Program-made: the position numbers and the translations under genes | NCBI RefSeq assembly: GCF_027596085.1 | Contig: NC_072452.1 | Location: 3,942,314 to 4,006,313 of the forward strand | Source: Anoplopoma fimbria | Taxonomy: Eukaryota; Chordata; Actinopteri; Perciformes; Anoplopomatidae | Length of the DNA: 64,000 nt | Direction: 5' to 3' | Part shown: in pieces, positions 12,063 through 24,800 of the stretch | Position numbering within the stretch: position 1 is the stretch's first letter | Layout: each line of letters opens with the position of its first letter | Notes under the pieces: model-generated | Told to the model about the DNA's origin: nothing | Databases searched by the model: none | What the model saw: the letters and a program-made list of their open reading frames with translations, nothing else

Positions 12063-12358
12063 AATAAATGGTAAATGAACTTGTACTTGTATAGTGCTTT
12101 TTCTAGTGTTCTGCACACTCAAAGCGCTTTTACACTACATGTCATCATTCAGCCATACACACACATTCATACACTGATGGCAGGGGCTACCATGCAAGGT
12201 GCCACCTGCCCATCAGGACTAACTAACATTACTACCCATTTACACATGCTGGCAATGCCTGCGGGAGCAATTTTGGGTTAAGTGTCTTGCCCAAGGATAC
12301 ATCGACATGGACTAGCGGAACCAGCCATCAAACCGCCGATCCTCTAATTAAAGGACTG
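12063..12358 (-). mobile_element. tRNA-derived SINE, antisense
   Basis: Starting from the plus-strand left edge (the element's 3' end) it has ATAAATGGTAAATG, then CTTGTATAGTGCTTTTTCTAG, CTCAAAGCGCTTTTACACTA, GGGGCTACCATGCAAGGTGC, GTCTTGCCCAAGGATACATC, and the worn tRNA-related head near 12320-12355. The order is the same as in the cleaner copy at 47541-47855. The head here is too mutated for clear A and B boxes. This is the V-SINE-like or related fish SINE type, named from memory. Confidence 0.85.
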
Positions 12359-12439
12359 AAAATCTGTCCGCATTGATAGATGATTAAATAGGAGTGATTC
12401 TTACCGTATATGTGACTGCTGTTGCTTTATACTAGGTGT

Positions 12440-12830
12440 CAACCTACGGTTTTGAAAATTGAAACCATTGCCTTAAACTTGCATTCTCTCTTATGGTTGT
12501 CAGGGGGCAACTTCTCTGGTTTCAAAAAAGAAGTCAGATTTTTGAATTTGATGAGAAAATGACTCTACTTTTTATTTATTCACTCAGTAAACATTGTAAA
12601 CTTGAGTTTATGGTCTCAATCTCTACTGTCAAATCTTCTTTAAACAGTTGGCTACCAGAGCTGTATAGGACAACTATACCAAGGTGTCACTCCTCCACTG
12701 TCCAAACATGGTCACTTCCGCTCAGTGGTTCCACAAAAAATATGGCGACGGCCAAGATGTCCATCTCAAGGCTTCAAAATCGAAGTCTTCAAACTAATGG
12801 CTGACATCACGAAGACTACTTCTACTTTTT
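12440..12830 (+). repeat. Dispersed teleost repeat, first half
   Basis: GGTTTCAAAAAAGAAGTC near 12518, GAGAAAATGACTCTACTTTTT near 12551, CTCAGTAAACATT near 12582, GAGTTTATGGTCTCAATC near 12604 and ATGGCGACGGCCAAGATG near 12741 are landmarks of a common fish repeat I know from memory. The fragment at 28090-28400 carries its other half. Both end on ATGG-rich text (ATGGCGACGGCCAA here, AAGATGGCGCGACC there). A 103-codon frame across it is not a gene. Confidence 0.55.
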
Positions 12831-13768
12831 ATATACAGTCAATGCTTATACTGAATGAAAAGCTTCTCCTTCAGTTTATTAAATCCCTGCATCTGTCTGA
12901 ATGCAGCAGGTTATATTGATAAAATCTGCAGCCTCTGATTGGTGAATAGACACTTAGGAACGCAGAGCTAATACGCACTGTGTTTTCCTTAATTTAATTA
13001 CATGCACATGACACCAGGCTGCTACGGAGTAACCACACACACTTTTACAACATCACACTGGTGGGTTATAACTTATCATTCTGCTTTTTTATGCAGGAGA
13101 CATTAGATTACTGAAGCTCATTAATCCTGTGTGTCATTGCCTCCTTTCTAACTTTCTTTTCAGCAAAACTGATGCTTAATGTTTTATTCTTTAAATGCAT
13201 CATGGTGTTAAACGTTGCTGTGTCACATTTTGCTAAAATGATGTGACCATTTATGTCTTGAGATACTCTGAGTGCAGGTGTTATGCACCACCCTGACAAC
13301 AACACGATTTTCTCGAGATATGTTGGGCTGTCGTTGCCTCCCTGTGATTGGCTCAGTTGTTTCACAGTGCATGAGACCATGTGACTGGCTGAGTGGATTT
13401 ATTACTCACACCCTCTAATATATTCCACTTCACCCAGCCCTTTTTCACTATGCCCTGCTGCACATACAGTACGTAAACCAAAATAGCAAGTGGAGTCACC
13501 AACAAAGTGTGACCTTGGTAAAGAGCATTTGCCTGCTCTATTTTAGGGAGAATTTGTCTGAAACATCATCAGCTGATGGAGTCAGTTCATTAACTTTCCA
13601 TTATTCATCTCGTCCATATTAGCTTAAAAATTGACCCTGTCGCCTTAGTTTTGAATTTTGCTTGTCTTGATCCTCCTTGTTTCCCAGATCAAGTTTGAAT
13701 TTTGTATTATTGAATCAATTGGTATTGCTCATGATTAATGGCCCCTTATGCGGCATACAATGCAGGTT
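12831..13768. other. Non-coding stretch, no gene seen
   Basis: No supported ORF or repeat. A 90-codon minus-strand frame at 13108-13380 has no recognisable domain. Confidence 0.5.
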
Positions 13769-13873
13769 CTTCTCCGGTCCAACCCAGCCCAGACAGCTCC
13801 AGTCCAGGTTCAGCCCACTCCGGTCCAGTCAACATTCAGCCCATTCCAGTCCAGCTCAATCCAGTCCAGTGGA
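13769..13873. repeat. Degenerate CCAGTCCAG-type minisatellite
   Basis: The words CCAGTCCAG, CCGGTCCAG and CAGCCCA recur with irregular 9-19 bp spacing across about 100 bp (TCCGGTCCAACCCAGCCCAG at the start, ATCCAGTCCAGTGGATCC at the end). Confidence 0.75.
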
Positions 13874-14109
13874 TCCTGAAAAGTGATTTTAATTAAAGAT
13901 AAGTTGCTCAGTGTGCGGCCATACTGAGCCTGTTAATCTGAATCCAATAGGCTGGATGTAGCAGTGAGAAGGCCCTTGTAAAGCACGGGCTCTATTGAAG
14001 CCCACTGCATTTAATTTGGGTGGGAATCAATGCAGATTGACACCACTTAACATGCAAATGGTGCTCGGGTCAACCGGCGGCTTTCTGCCTACTGGCGGTG
14101 GTCCAACAT

Positions 14110-14340
14110 CTGTATCTAAACTCTCTTTTTCACCTCTTCACACCTCCTCTCTCCATATTACTTACCTTTCTTTTCCCCTTTGTAACTGGTTTTCTTTCCT
14201 TTCTCTTCCATTGAAAGGTTCCACTTTCCCCTCTCGACCTGTTCGCTTCCTTGCCTTGCCTTGTTTCTCTTCGTCCTTTTCCATCTTTCCTTCCGTCTCC
14301 CCTTCCTCCTCACCCTTCTTTTCCATCACATTCCTCCACC
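14110..14340. repeat. Pyrimidine-rich tract
   Basis: About 230 bp of C/T-dominated sequence on the plus strand. The 133-codon frame over it is rich in Ser, Pro, Leu and Phe purely because of composition. Confidence 0.8.
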
Positions 14341-14763
14341 GCTGTTGTAAAAATCATATTCAGGATATTCGTCCATTTAAAGATATGAGAAAATAAAAGA
14401 CTATTGATTGCTTGATAAACTGCCACTGATGGCAACAGAATAGGAGTAAAGTCAGTATAACCCCTTGCTGTGTGTGTGTTAGCTGGAGGCACTATATGGG
14501 AGATGCTGTGGATCAATAAAGTGTATTTGTGTGTGTCGGCCCTTAGCTATCCTTCCAATTACACATTTCCAGCAGCGCGGCCAAGCACAGCTCTTTGTTA
14601 TAGCCTTAATGGATCAGCTCAGGGAAGTGTCCGCACTCACACACACAAACACACACAAATAGATACAGCTCTACAAGGTAAGCATTCTCAAATTGATTTG
14701 TTAAACAGCGTTTTGAGCCCCGGCGCTCTCTGAAACTGTGTAATTACTGTGAGAGCTGATGTT

Positions 14764-14768
<5 letters not shown>

Positions 14769-14814
<46 letters not shown>
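14769..14814. repeat. (TG)n microsatellite
   Basis: An uninterrupted run of 23 TG units. Confidence 0.97.
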
Positions 14815-14817
<3 letters not shown>

Positions 14818-15539
14818 CATTAGTGTGTCTGTTGAAAATTCCATGAAGCGCCATGCGTTTGTGTTTCTAACAGTTTCCAGATGAAGGAAACTCCATGTGT
14901 CTGATTATTGAAGAAGAGAGCGTTTCATTAGGAATTTTGCTCACAACAGCAGACACATTACTGCCAGCAGCACCTCCTCACCCCTGCACTCATCTCCTCC
15001 TCTTTCTTCACTGCTTTCAGATCTAATGAGCAGAGCATGGAGGTTCATTCAATCTATTGAACAAGCACTGAAATAATTCTGTTTTCAAGTCAAATGGATT
15101 TGTGAGCACAGACATTTGCAAAATCCAGATGTTCAAAATCTGCTTTTGCTATTTTCTACTTTTCTTATCAAAGTTCTCCTTTAATCTGCTGCGGCTTATT
15201 TGTGTAATAACCTTCCCCGTGGCTACAAACACTGCCAGGCCTCACCTGCCCATTAGATGCCATCATTTAGCTTTCCTACCTTTATGACTTGTTCGTGTCG
15301 TCTGTCTAAACACATTCGTGGGGCTGAAATTTAAAGGAAATGGTATTATTTTGGGTTCACTTGTTCTCTTACAGGAAAGGATCACAACAAAACAAAAACT
15401 ATTATCAACCCAGTAAGCAGTAAAATGTTGGAATTGTATGTTTCTGCCAACCACGGATACTTTGAGTGTTGACATTTCTGAACCCAAAATAATGTGTTTC
15501 ATATTAAGCATGCATGACACACAATGCTACATGGTTAAC
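14815..15539. other. Non-coding stretch, no gene seen
   Basis: AT-rich unique DNA. Short frames on both strands show no domain. Confidence 0.5.
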
Positions 15540-15870
15540 ATTATGAAACAAGGTTAGGTTTAGCTTGGTTAGGTTGCGGCAAATAAACTACTTGGTTAGG
15601 TTTAAAAAAAGTTAGTGGTTTGTTTTAAAAATGATAATGTGACAACCGTAATCACAGAACTAGCCTGATTAGATATCAACCACCGTTAATTAGCTTTCAA
15701 CGTGTTAACGTAAAAACATTAGAGTACATGTGTAAAATCAACAACAATTTTTGGTTTCGGAAACAAACAGTGGTCTCAGGGGTGAAAGCTCTGTGTTTGT
15801 TTGACTCGTCCACCCGTCCTCACTGGACTTTGTTGCTTTTTATACACACTACCACGTTACTTCATTAATC
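15540..15870 (+). repeat. Dispersed repeat, GGTTAGG/tRNA-like family, copy 1
   Basis: Three dispersed copies share an order of landmarks. They start with a TTGGTTAGGTTTA run, followed by GGTTTG-type text, GTTTCGGAAACAAACAGTGG, then CTCAGGGGTGAAAGCTCTGTG. The other copies are at 28950-29150 and 55170-55500 (there GGGACAAGAACAGC, CTGGGTAAAAGTCCTGTG). The GGGAC..GAAC and GGTGAAAGTCC text resembles the complement of a tRNA B box and anticodon arm, so a SINE origin is possible. The TTAGG words are not telomeric repeats. Confidence 0.5.
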
Positions 15871-17792
15871 GCTCAGTATATGACGTCACTTGTTCTGCCT
15901 GTCACTCGAAGCAAAAATGTGCAAATTCAACTTATATGTGGTTTAGAGAAAATGTACATTGCCAACATTTATCCTAGTTACTGAGCTGGTATTCTTAGCG
16001 ATGACCTTTGTCCTATGATGAAACATTTATATCCTGATGACAATGCCCACATCCTCAAACAAACAAGATGGGTCCTTAAATTATTTGATTATTATGAAAA
16101 TGCTTTATTATAACAGTCACTAGATCAGATACGTTTATAAACTAAAGTCTGCATAAATACATGGGGGGGGGTTAAACTAAAGACTTAAACCAAGGAACAC
16201 GCTGTTCGTATACTGTGTGAAGCATACACATACTAAACCTAGGTAAATAAAAAACATACTTATTTCAACCCAAACCAGGATCTTTTCCAGAAACTAACCA
16301 AAAAGTTCAATTCACAATGTTAACCATATGTTTTAAACTGCCACTGTAATTATGGAGAAAATACCCTAAAAAACACAATTGCAAATACAGTTTCATTTTC
16401 AGGAGACAGAGTTGCATTCACTCATTTCCCATCCAAAATGTTTTCCTTGTGTAAATTCGTTCTTCAACTTAAATAACTAAACTAAGAAAATATTAAAAAA
16501 CAGATGGTGGTAGGGAGTGCTGGTAATTGTAATATCGCTCCTGGCTGCAACTAAATTCATGATCAATTTCCTGCACTTATAAAAGTGCTGTACTGAGACA
16601 TGAGATATATAAACAGCTCACCTCACCTCCCCCTGCTGCACCAAGAGTATGATGACAGGACAGTGACTTTAGATATTGGCATGGGAAATAATATTTGCAT
16701 AGAAAAAGTAAACATCGTTACTGAAACAAGTTCCACTGAATTATTTATTTTACGTTTTTCTTTTTTAATTCTGATGGGTTTTTCATTAACAATCATCAGT
16801 TTTTTCTCAAGTTTCAATGCCAGTGTTTCCTTTTAAGGTTCAGTTTTTTTTAATCATGGAAAAATGTAAAACTACTGTCCCGTCTTCATATTATCATATC
16901 ATTTTCATTCTCTATGAAGTTTGTTTCATGACTAACATTATACATTTGATATACTAATGATATGATGCCGAGTGTGTATGTGTGTGTCCTGTGTGCTCTC
17001 ATCGGATACTGCTGTTTTCTTGTCTCAGACACGTTTCCAAGGTGTCCCTACTACAAGCGCATTCAGATTTTGGCTACGACAAAATCAAGCCTGTTTGAAA
17101 ACTGTGTTAGGGTCTGGGACAGCTGACGATGAGGTGCCCCGATCAAATAAATGTGTCTGCGACAGGCAGGGTGAGAGAGGCGATCATCATCAGGAAGAGA
17201 GACAAGAGAGCAAAGTGAAAGCAGAATGCTCTAACTATAATCAGTGTGACACAGAGTTTGTCTGTCCGGAGTTGGATTTTTATCAGTGTGAAGGACTTTG
17301 TCCATCCAACCATGACACCTCCTTTCTCCCTTCTTTTTCTGCGCTTTCTGCTCATTTCACCTTCTCCTCTCCAATCTCCACTCTCTTTAATCACACAGTG
17401 TCATCTTGAATGTGTAGGATTGGATCCATGTGCTGTTTTGCCTGTATATCAGCCCCAAATTGTGTAAAATAAAATAGTATCAATACCGTTAATATTATTA
17501 AAAGCAAGAGGCAATCATTTTGACCCATCATTTATGCGTGGTTCCACATTTTGTAAATCAGCTACAGAAATAGTCTATATGTAGCTGTTGAGCATAGAAT
17601 GCCTTAAATCAGGATTTATTAGGGAACAAGGACACAACACACCTGTTGTGAATAAACTCCTTATTTGAAGTTAGTGTATGCCTAAATAAAAAAATGAAGT
17701 TTAGATTTTTGGCATGTAATTTCTAAGTGTGATATTTATATAAATATATTTTTATTATTATCTCTGCTCGGTGAAAGCCTTTGGGGAGATCT

Positions 17793-17795
<3 letters not shown>
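15871..17795. other. Non-coding stretch, no supported gene
   Basis: Mostly AT-rich unique DNA with a G9 run at 16163-16171. A 145-codon plus frame (16972-17409) has a cysteine-rich middle and a CAG acceptor-like site at about 17027-17029, but no recognisable domain. See findings. Confidence 0.45.
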
Positions 17796-17888
<93 letters not shown>

Positions 17889-17898
17889 TCTGTGTATC
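17796..17898. repeat. (GT)n microsatellite
   Basis: About 42 uninterrupted GT units, then an imperfect TATGTGTGTCTGTGTAT edge. Frames across it encode poly-(Cys-Val) or poly-(Thr-His) and are artefacts. Confidence 0.97.
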
Positions 17899-18283
17899 TT
17901 TCTGTCTGTCCACAGCTAATCTTCAAACTCTTCATTAACTATCAGCCTAAGAATTTGTGTGCACATTTATGACTGTTTGCACAAGGCCTCTCATAGCCTC
18001 AGTAGCAAAAGGCATTTCCAGCAATCAGCTTAGCTAATAATAAGTCTTACCTGGTCTGTTGCAGGCCACACTGGCCTTTGCGGTGGCTCATAAACTGATA
18101 TCCACAGAAGTTTTGTCTCCTTTTGAAGCAGGGCATCTGCAGATTTATTCTACACTCGATAGGTGCACTTGAGATGTGATTATTTTCTTTCACCCATTAT
18201 TAATGTTTTGAATGAACTGTTAGCTTTGCTGTGCTTCTAAATATCAGCATTAAGCCAGTGAAAACCTTTTTTATTTTATGAAA

Positions 18284-18562
<279 letters not shown>

Positions 18563-19896
18563 GGAGATGATCAGAGACTGTGTTTACAATAAGATGACAT
18601 TTTATTGGTGTGTAAAAGATTACATTCTTAGCAGGTGTAATTAGAATTCATTTTGATAAATGGAGGCACCATGATTTCTCAAAAAAGGAGAAAACAGTTA
18701 TACGAGACAGCACTTTATATATTAATATCTATTCAACATTCACGTTTTCAGGAGCCTGAGTCAGCTGATAGGCCAGTTAAGACATGTCTGTGTGTCTGTA
18801 GTTTTTGGACAGCCGAGTATACAGGTATAAAAAAATTACTTTAGAAGAGTGTTGATGGTTTAAGGGATATGGACAAAACCAAGTTCCACTGCAGCCCTTG
18901 TGGTTGTTATCATGGGAGCTGTAGTTTTTTTCTGTTCTCACTAAGTAACTGACATTTTTAAACTTTCCTAGGTTTCAAGCAGGTGCTGCAGTGGAGCCCA
19001 TCTGTCTAAGAAAATGAGAGTAAACTCAGGGAACCCACTTTTGTCAGAAAGATAGGATGAAAGAAATGTAGAATGAGAGATTCAGTTGAGTTACAGAAGA
19101 GGGACAAAGACTAGTGGGACTCGTCATCACTCTGGCTCTATTAGCCTAACTGGGCTTGGTACATGCGAAAGCCCCACTTTGTAACACTGCCTTTTAAGTA
19201 ACAATTTGTAAGCTCCAAGCCCAAGCTTCCCAGGTGATGTTACTTAACATTTATGCCTCACTTCAAAACGTTGCTCTTATGTCCTTAGAGGACCAACATT
19301 TCTGTGGGCCGTTAAAATACGGCATCTAAAATTGCGTGCAAAACAGTAGCTGTGCCATTTTCATCCTATTTTTCCAACGTGCATGAGGGCATTGCGCTAC
19401 AGTCGTACCTGCCATTGCTAAGCAACCGAAAACTGTGCGCTTCAATGAGGATGAAGTTTCAGTAATGTAGCAGTAGGACTCACTGACTAAATTGAACAAA
19501 CTAAACTGATTTCCAGTAGTGTAAATCCCTCACAGTAACTTTCCTGCTTAATGTGTCTGTGTCAATTGGCCGACCTTTCAACCCGATGTTGTGACGTCCT
19601 TGGACGAAAAAGTTGAAGCAAGTAAAATAATCCGTTGGATTATAAAAAATGATGAACTTCTCCTCCATATATTTACAGTAAACTGTATTTTAGAGAAGCA
19701 AGAAAGGATGTCTGCAAGCTTTAATTGGTTAGTCCTTGTCACATGACATGCGCTTTGCAGCTTCCCAAAAGTTGAACTACTGCTATCTTAGGGCGCACTC
19801 TCACTTAGAGTATGGGTTTATGTCTGTGTTATGTATGTTTTTCCTGCGTGTCCATGTTTTTATCTGACCTACTGTGTGTGCGTAAACATACATGTA

Positions 19897-19899
<3 letters not shown>
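18563..19899. other. Non-coding stretch, no gene seen
   Basis: No ORF with a recognisable domain. The text near 18890-19010 (CATGGGAGCTGTAGTTTTTT, CAGTGGAGCCCATCTGTC) has the feel of an old dispersed repeat, but I see no second copy here. Confidence 0.45.

Positions 19900-19974
<75 letters not shown>
19900..19974. repeat. (TG)n microsatellite
   Basis: About 37 uninterrupted TG units. Confidence 0.97.
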
Positions 19975-19976
<2 letters not shown>

Positions 19977-20484
19977 CACGACTCAGGAAAAGATAGCGGT
20001 CTAAAGGATAAAATTGAAGATATTAGCATGGTCTGCTCTGCTTTTGATTAGTTCTGACTGGAAATCTACCCGAGCCACAAGGGGCCCCTCAGCAGCCGGT
20101 GCTCTCCCCCCCTCTCTCTCTCTCTCTGGATCTGAACCCCCTTCCACCCCCCCGCAGCGTTTCGCGCCACGCCAGAAATTGAATTGATATTTTGTAAACC
20201 TGATTTGTGGATAACGCGATGTGACAGCGACAAATGCTTGGCTGAGAATGGTTTTCAAAGCCAGTCCAAATGAAAGTTATTAAAGAGTAAATGCGCATTT
20301 CTTTGTCTCAGCTCCAGCAGCAGCCCCTCCTGGCTCCATGTATGAGTTTATATGGGTTGAATATGGATCCATTTCCTGGGTAATTGAATTGATACTGTCA
20401 TGCACGGGGGCAGTGCCACATTGCTCTGCAGGGCGGATGGACTGTCTGATTGAATTGGATGGGGGGAGGGGGAGTGACCCTGTG

Positions 20485-20486
<2 letters not shown>

Positions 20487-20573
<87 letters not shown>
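20487..20573. repeat. (TG)n microsatellite
   Basis: About 43 uninterrupted TG units, less than 400 bp upstream of the purine tract. A short CA run follows at 20703-20721. Confidence 0.97.
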
Positions 20574-20577
<4 letters not shown>

Positions 20578-20589
20578 AAGGGGTTGTCA

Positions 20590-20933
20590 GCAAGCAGTCA
20601 TAAGATAGACACACCTCAGTGTTCCCCTGATTATTGCCGTACAGCCAATTGTCTCTCTAATAATCTGCCGCCTCAACCCCCTGACACATACACACTTGTG
20701 TAAACACACACACACACACACATGGACGGATACGGGTCAGGCAGCACAGAAGCCATTTCCAATTCCAGGGTAGGCTAGCGCGCTGCAGATCTGCTACATA
20801 TTAATTTTGTCCCGGCTGAGATTTGCTCCCATTCAGTTAGAGCCGATTGATGAGAGAGCAGAGAGGATCGGACGGCTGCTCATTCGCTCTCCTCACCTCT
20901 GATTAGAAACACTGCCACTGTCACTGCGCTATT
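20590..20933. promoter_or_regulatory. Candidate conserved non-coding block
   Basis: Mixed-composition sequence between a GT array and a purine tract, with CCAATTGTCTCTCTAATAAT near 20644, ACATATTAATTTTGTC near 20795 and CATTCAGTTAGAGCC near 20830. No ORF. Regulatory status is inferred only from texture. Confidence 0.2.
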
Positions 20934-21830
20934 AGGACAGAGGGGAGGGAGAGGGGTGGAGAGGGGGGTGGGGGGAAGAAGGGTAAAAAGAGATAAAGAG
21001 AGGGACAGTGACAGGGGAAGGAAAGAAGGCAAGATTAGGGAAACGGTGGAGAGAGTCAGGACAAAGGGGGAGAAAGAGAGGTAAGAGTGAGGGGTAGAAG
21101 GAGAAAAAGGAAGGAGTTGAAAGGAGAGACATGGAAAAGGAGAGAGGGACTTGGATGGAGGGATGTGGAAAAGAGGGAGGGAGAAGGAATGGAAAAAACA
21201 GACATGTAGAGTAAACAGAAAAGCAGAGAGGAAGACATGAGTGAAGGTGAGAAGAGGGCAAGAAGGAGAGGGGGAAGATGTGTGGAATGAGAGAGAAAGG
21301 CAGGAGTGGAAGGAAAGGGGGAGATAAAGAGAGTGGGGAAGAAATGGAGGGGAAAGGAGAGGGAAAGGAGGGCTGCAAAAGAGGGATATGAGGCAGTGGG
21401 GTGAAAGAGTAAAAGAGCAAAGAAGGAGAGGGAAATACCGGAGAGTGGAGCAAGAGAGGGAGGGGGAAAGAAATGTGAAAAGAGAAAGGAGATCAGAGGA
21501 TGAAAAGAAGGGAACTGAGTGAGGGATGGAGAGACAAAATGAGTTAGAAACAAAAGAGGTGGTGTTGCTGTAAGGGGTGAAAGGAGAAAAGAGTCATGGA
21601 AGAAAAAAGGGATGTTGTGCGTGTTGGGAGAGAGAAAAGGGATGAAGGGGAGAAGGAGGGCAGGAATTTGGAGGGATGGAAGGGAGAGGGACATGGGTGT
21701 ATGGATGCGGAGCGAGAGGGAGAAATAGCATGGTGGAAGGAGGAAAGGAGGGAAGAAGGTGGGAGAAATGGAAAGAGTGAGCAAGGAAAGGAGGGATGAC
21801 AGAGAAGATAGAAAATAAAAAAGTGAGGTG
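20934..21830. repeat. Long purine-rich (polypurine/polypyrimidine) tract
   Basis: About 900 bp in which the plus strand is overwhelmingly G and A (GGGAGGGAGAGG, GAAGGAGAGG and similar words) with few pyrimidines. There is no fixed unit length. Minus-strand frames of 242, 173, 141 and 101 codons over it are Ser/Pro/Leu/Phe-rich products of composition. Long mirror-like purine tracts can adopt triplex (H-DNA) structures. That is known for the class, not shown here. Confidence 0.9.
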
Positions 21831-24800
21831 ATAGTTGATAATTAGGTAGACTGTGTGGTTGACTGGCTGACTGTGTACACCTGATTGGATTGGAAACACA
21901 AAGGCGTGTCGAATGTGTGACAGACAGAGTGTTAAAGACGTAGCTCAACAGTCTGGGAACTTTATTCACTTGCTTTCAAATAAGATCTTTAAACCACTCT
22001 CATGTCTGTATGTTAAGATCTGCCTACCATCGCTTCTTAAGTTCACTAGTTAACACAAATCTTGTTTGCTTAAAGCTAGGATGGGTAGTCGGCTTTCACC
22101 GATAAGCCCATCAAATCATTTCATTCAACGCAAACGTAATGATAGGACAGACTACCTACCTGCCTGCCTACCTGTGTGCACTCATTGGGCATCCCCAGAT
22201 TCCTCCAAAAGATGCTATTTTAACAGATATGACTACTAACGATAAGTTAATGATTGATGATTTAAGATAAGAAGTTCTGGGGGGAATGGCGTTGGTGGAA
22301 GGCCTGAAAGGACGGGCTGACAGTGTTGCCTGACTTGGTCACTTTCTTACCATAATTAGCAATGTTTGGAGCTATTGCTGTTAGCCAATGTAATTGGAAG
22401 AGAGATGGCAACCCTGGGCTAGGTTTTTAGGTTGTTTACTTTCAAAATAGCTTACTCTTGCTGGTATCTAAAATATTGCTGACGTCAGTTTAACCCAAAG
22501 AAAACCTAAATGTAAGAACAACAATTTGCAGGTTCTGGGGAAAAGTTTGGCTGCAACTCTTAAATGCTGAACAGCCCCAATGGCAGATGTGTTTAACTGT
22601 GGATTGTGACCAAGTAGTTCTAGCACCTAACTCTCCATTAAAAATGTATTAGGATTGTCTTCTTTTTTCAAAGAATGTTCTTGTTGACAGATTAAGCTTG
22701 GCTAACCACATCCTGACTAAGGAATTCATACTTAACATAAATACTTCTGCATTTGATATTGATCAAAGCTCACCCTGAAAGACAGCTAAAAGCATATTTG
22801 CCAAAATATATAATATTTATATAAACTATTCATTTTAAGCTGACATTTTTTTAGCTTCAGGAAGATAGTCGAGCCATTTAAACCTCTTATCTGCGACCCC
22901 CTCTTGAAGTCACATTTCTGGTCCAAACCCTTGTCTTTCAAGCTGCTGTCACCAATACCACCTGAAGGTACAATATGAGAGATTTAGCTTCTATGTTAAA
23001 GAGCTTGTGATTTGTTTCATCTGCTCATGCAAACTAGAATCAGATGTCTCACCATGAGACATACTAAGGATTTAGCCATCCTCCAAGTTAAAGACAATTA
23101 GTGAATACAGATATGGGTGACATGTGTTACATTCTAAACCCAGCAGATTGTTTTACTGATTTACAATATTTTGGTCTATATGTGTCCCAAGCAACGGACA
23201 AATTGCACCACTGTCAAGAGAAAATGTTGATTAATACTGTTCCTTGCAGATGAAGTCAGCATTATCCTAAACTTCAACACATCATTAACTCTTATCAGCT
23301 AAATGCTCCAAGCTTTAACTTAAACAATCCTCTTTATCTAATAGTCTTTTCAACTCTAGGCCTTAATTTTGTCCATACCAATTAATCTGATAGCTGTAAT
23401 AAGAGCTTGTGTATGGTCAAAATGGTCCATCACCATCTAATGGTATGAAAATGTAACGATCGTTATCATCAGTCGCTTTCCATTCTCTGCCTGTTTCATC
23501 TCCCTCTTAAAGTCCCTCTGTCTCTCAGTCTTTCTCCACCTCGCTCTCTCAGTAGTTAAAGAGTTGCCCATTAACACAGTCCTTAGGTAGACTTATTAAG
23601 TTCACTTAACAGTTAATGAGCCATTCAGAGGATATTACAATTTAAAGGTCTGATTTACTCTGTAGTGTTGGATCATAGCAAAGACATCATTAGCCAGCAT
23701 AATGAGCAACATTTAGACTCCAACTATTAAAGAAGTTTGGGATTGCAGACATCTGTTGCAAAGACTACATTATTTCTGAAGACTTTTTAGTAGCATGCGT
23801 TCTCCATGAGTTGTTACACAAACTTAGCTTTTAGATAAAAAGAGCTCTGCTAGATGACATCAGCACCCGACTGCAAGCCGTTTCGCATAAGGCCGTCAAT
23901 TATGGCACGTTGGTGAGTGGCCCTACGCTTTAAACTATGACTCTTTATGCAGCCGTAGTTATGGCAGGAGCATAGGGAAAAAAGTCAGGTGACGTAGTAA
24001 AGTGAGTCGCTAACTCACAAATGTCACAAAAAAAATTCAAAAGGCCAAAAGGTACTCAATAGTGGCATAACGTGGGTGCTGAACACAGAACTCCCTATCA
24101 TTTCTGTTTTTGCCAATTCCGATAAAGTTTTACTCACATAAAATGTTTACAATAAGTGAGATACACACTGAGAAAATTGTGGCAGGTTTTAGCCTAAAGA
24201 TTGGTGGGGATAACAAAATGACAAATCTTGCTTGATAAAGGCAGTGATTCAAATTAATAACTAGAAAAATGTTTTAATAATTTTGTCTCATTGGAAGTCC
24301 CTTCTGGCTCAGTGGGACTAGCAGGTTGTAGGACTTAGATCAATACCTAAAGTTTCCCATAAAAGCTGAGCAAATAGCCCTGAAAACAGTGATCCTGAAT
24401 TACTTTTATTGCAATACAGGAGTATAACCATGTTGCACTGGAGGTACTGAAATCTAATAAATGATGAACCACTTTAAAAATGTGCTGACTGCATGACCAC
24501 ACACATTGAATCAATTAGTTTTCAGCATCAAAGCTCAGGAAAGAGCATCGACATTAACGGCAGGCCATAATATTTCAGGTCATGGTGCCAACTACATACA
24601 AGTATACCACACATGATGTTTCCCATGGCAACTGTGGAAAAAGGACTTAGGACTTCTAGTCGGCTTGAGAACCTTCCTTGGTGGCTCTGATAACCCTTGC
24701 TGTTGGCTTAGGCACCACTTGATGACTTATTGGTGACCGCAATGTAAAGGATAACTTAAGTATTATTCCTCCTACACCCTACTTGCCCATGTTTTTGCCG

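Noticed and set aside
15550..15605. Telomere-like TTAGG words
   Set aside because: The GGTTAGG words are irregularly spaced and belong to a dispersed repeat. Vertebrate telomeres are perfect TTAGGG arrays.
21056..21784. 242-codon minus-strand frame, Ser/Pro/Leu/Phe-rich with hydrophobic stretches
   Set aside because: It lies wholly inside a purine tract. The reverse strand is almost all C and T, which contains few stop codons and yields exactly these residues.
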